A stretch of DNA of 64,000 nt from Diadophis punctatus similis (lineage: Eukaryota > Chordata > Lepidosauria > Squamata > Dipsadidae): the NCBI GenBank assembly GCA_023053685.1, contig JALIGW010000026.1, forward strand, positions 1,419,384 through 1,483,383, in the 5' to 3' direction. The stretch's first letter is position 1. The number at the start of each line of letters is the position of its first letter. Position numbers and translations under genes: made by a program. The notes below the pieces were generated by a model, which did not search any database, was not told the DNA's origin, and saw only the letters and a program-made list of their open reading frames with translations. Shown piece after piece: positions 61,684 to 64,000 of the stretch.

Positions 61684-61845
61684 TAGAGTTGGAAGGGACC
61701 TTGTAGGTCATCTAGTCCAACCCCCTGCGCAAGCAGGAGTTCCTACACCATTTGAGACAGATGGCAGTCCAGTCTCCCCTTGAAGGTCGCAAGTGTTGGG
61801 GCTCTCACAAGCTCCGCTGGCAAGCTGTTCCACTGGTTGATCGCT
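61684..61845 (-). repeat. CR1 3' fragment ending at the unit junction
   Basis: It starts AGAGTTGGAAGGGACCTTG and stops abruptly at GGTTGATCGCT, where the second unit copy begins. Confidence 0.8.
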
Positions 61846-62347
61846 GGGAACTGTAGTCCAAAGCATCTCCTATAGTACTGTACATATAACCATACTTTTA
61901 TGTTATTTTTGTAATTATTAAATTTTCAGATATTTTTATAAAAAACTAAGCATTTAACAAGGGGGGGGGGAAGCTCTCTGTTGCAGGAAGGGACGATCCC
62001 TATCAACACCCTCACCCCGGAGGTGGCTGATGGGACTTGTAATCCAAAGCATCCCCAGTATAAGCCCAAGTCACCCTCTGATCTCTCAATGCTAAAATAA
62101 GCACCGTTGCAAAAACAATGGGGATACTTTGAAAAGCGGGCCTTTGCAGCGGGGGAGGCAAGCCCCCAACCCCAGTGGCTTCCCATGCACAGGAGGAGAT
62201 CAATGACTGCCTGACCGATGGGATTTGTAGTCCAAAGGGTGGACGGGCGGGGCGAAAGGTCCCCAGAGGGGGGCGAAGCCTTGAGGAGAAGGCATTACAC
62301 ACACAAAACACTCATAGCGCAGCAGGCTCCAATTTAATTAATAAGAA

Positions 62348-62677
62348 CTTTTAATTAAATCTCCCTCACCTGTGCGGCCCACCTGGCCGCGATGAGCCGC
62401 CCGCGCGCCGCCGTCTCCATGGCAACCGCTCCGGGAGCCGAGCCCGGCTGGGGTCCCGGACGGAAACCGAGGGCAACCGCGCGTGCGCACGAGCGCGAGA
62501 GCCGGCGCGCGCCTTTCCCGCCCAAATCCCTCGGAGCCGCCCCGGGGTCCTTCTCCACGCCCACCTCGCCCGTTGATTGGCTGTTCTGAAAACCCGTCCC
62601 TCGGATTGGCCGGGAGGCCTCTCCTCGCTCCGAGAGGCGGGGGCATTTAAAAAGTCGGCGGGCTCCTCAGCTGTGTG
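62348..62677 (+). promoter_or_regulatory. CpG-island promoter, copy 2
   Basis: Both inverted CCAAT boxes (62,576 and 62,605) and CATTTAAAAAG (62,644) are intact, so the second copy should be as competent as the first. Confidence 0.55.
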
Positions 62678-62749
62678 TAAAATTAGCGAGCGCGCTGCCG
62701 AAGCAGTAGACTCTTTTGCTGCCGCGTCTCTCGTTCCCCGAAAGGGACG

Positions 62750-62848
62750 ATGCTGCGGGGCGCCGGAGAGCCAAAAAAACCTCTCACCGGCGCCTCCGCA
62801 GCCGAAGTCCTCGAGCTCGAGGCCGGGCAGGGCCTTTTGAGCTTTTGA
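62750..62848 (+). CDS. Small ORF in predicted exon 1, copy 2
   Basis: Unchanged 32-codon frame beginning MLRGAGEPKKPL, as at 48,042. Confidence 0.15.
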   Translation: MLRGAGEPKKPLTGASAAEVLELEAGQGLLSF

Positions 62849-64000
62849 GGTAATTCTACCTGAGACTTTTTATACCTTGTGGGATACGGAGGGGAGCGTG
62901 AGTTCTTTAGCCAGTTAATAGCCTATTGTTCTCGGGGAGTAAGGATAGCACCTGTGGTAATTTTAACCCCAGGCGTGTATTCTAAGGAGTAAAACGCCAG
63001 GGGCCGCTGAGGTAATATCTCAAAGGTGTCTTATTTAAAGGACTCCAGTACCACAGGTCACTCGAGTTAAGTTACCTCAGTCTTACCAATGGGTTTGCCT
63101 CGGGGAATAACGCAAACCACTGAAGTAATTCTAGTCAAGACTCGAGTTTTTAAAAATTTTGGTGGAACCTGAGGTAATCTCAGCCATGTCCCTTTAAAAA
63201 GGACCAAACCCACCACAGGTGTGAATAAGTTAAAATTAGCTTCTGAGTAAAGTCTGAGGTAATTATAGCCATGTCCTTGCAGACTAAAAGGAGGTAGAGG
63301 AGAAAGTTTAAAATTACTTCAGGCCCAGGAGCTGACTTTTCTCTCAGTATGTAAAACTGGGGTAATTTTAGCCAGGGGCAGTTAAAAGCAGGGAAATTAC
63401 CACAGGTGAGAACAAGCATTAAAATTAGCTTAAAGGCAAAATACCTTCAGTATCTGGAGTTGCCCTTCCTTTCTTGAAGAAAGTGATTTCTTGGGACCTG
63501 AGGAAATTTTAGTCAAAGCTCAAGTCCTTAAAAGAAGCAAAACATGTACAAGACTAGTTGCCTCAAGTAACTAAAGGCAAAAGTTAACTAATATTACTTC
63601 AGGTCCAGGAGTTGATCTTATTTTCTGGAAATAAAGTCAATTCTTGAGGTTTGAAGTAACTTTAGCCAAGTTTTTAGAATAAAATTTTGGTGGAACCTGA
63701 GGTAATCTCAGCCATGTCCTTTTAAAAGGACCAAACCACCACAGGTGAATAAGAGTTAAAATTAACTTCCCAGTAAAGTCTGAGGTAATTATAGTTGCTT
63801 GGTCTGAGGTATTCCCAAGGGCACAACGTTCCAATTCATTCTATTGTGCCTTCTTTCACTCTAGGATAAAGCACATAAAAGCCCCTTTGTAAAATTACTT
63901 GATTGGCATTCTAGTTTCTGAACATCAGTTGGTCATTTGGTGACATTGATTTTTTTTCCCAAAGGCATGAATCCAAACTGACCTGTAGATGAAGAAGAAG

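Larger units (their letters stand above)
47134..61845 (+). repeat. 14.7-kb macrosatellite-like unit, first copy
   Basis: Sequence from 47,134 restarts at 61,846 at an offset of 14,712, shrinking to 14,708 through small indels, and stays about 99% identical to the window end. The first copy keeps the whole flanking MITE; the second starts inside it. It could be a tandem duplication or the edge of a longer array. Confidence 0.9.
61846..64000 (+). repeat. 14.7-kb unit, second copy (truncated by window end)
   Basis: It repeats 47,134-49,292 with few substitutions and small indels, including promoter, exon 1, donor-like array and the start of exon B0 (63,965). Examples of differences: a longer G run near 61,962 and a shorter GCC run near 62,400. 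Confidence 0.92.

Noticed and set aside
47134..64000. Reading the two copies as long terminal repeats of one giant retroelement
   Set aside because: No retroviral or retrotransposon coding sequence, primer-binding site or terminal duplication is seen, and the copies extend past the promoter into intron-like arrays. It remains a formal alternative until sequence beyond 64,000 is seen.

Overview
The window is vertebrate nuclear DNA, with split genes, GT-AG introns, CpG promoters and dense interspersed repeats. Many CR1 LINE 3' ends, several hAT and Tigger-like miniature elements and very long tetranucleotide arrays point to a squamate reptile. I favour a snake, because a CR1 tail can be seen running straight into a microsatellite, but that is inference. 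The gene order PRRX2(+), PTGES(-), TOR1B(+) matches human 9q34.

Layout: 1-10.5 kb is intron 1 of PRRX2, full of CR1, hAT-type elements and CT-rich satellites. PRRX2 exons 2-4 (paired-class homeodomain plus OAR motif) lie at 10,513-12,929; exon 1 must be upstream of the window. PTGES (microsomal prostaglandin E synthase-1) occupies 28,222-17,367 on the minus strand in three exons, giving a complete 145-residue protein. TOR1B (torsin-1B, an ER-lumen AAA+ protein) occupies 39,566-44,095 in five exons, giving a complete 333-residue protein. The three genes have unrelated jobs (limb and mesenchyme transcription factor, prostaglandin synthesis, ER/nuclear-envelope ATPase) and are linked only by ancient synteny.

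The remarkable part is 47-64 kb, where TOR1A would be expected tail-to-tail with TOR1B. No TOR1A coding sequence is seen. Instead there is a 14.7-kb unit (47,134-61,845) whose first 2.15 kb starts again, about 99% identical, at 61,846 and runs off the window. The unit looks like a transcription unit: a CpG island with two inverted CCAAT boxes and a TATA-like box, then exon 1, then arrays of splice-donor-like motifs. Next come 44 copies of a 113-bp repeat (with a 16-mer higher-order repeat), three diverged copies of an exon-intron-exon module, 15 copies of a 107-bp repeat, a unique 3' segment and a poly(A) signal. A cluster of CTCF-like motifs and a CR1 fragment follow before the next copy. It has no convincing long ORF. 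I interpret it as an unrecognised repeat-built long non-coding RNA or macrosatellite locus, recently duplicated in tandem. This rests on sequence pattern only; transcription, splicing and copy number cannot be shown here.
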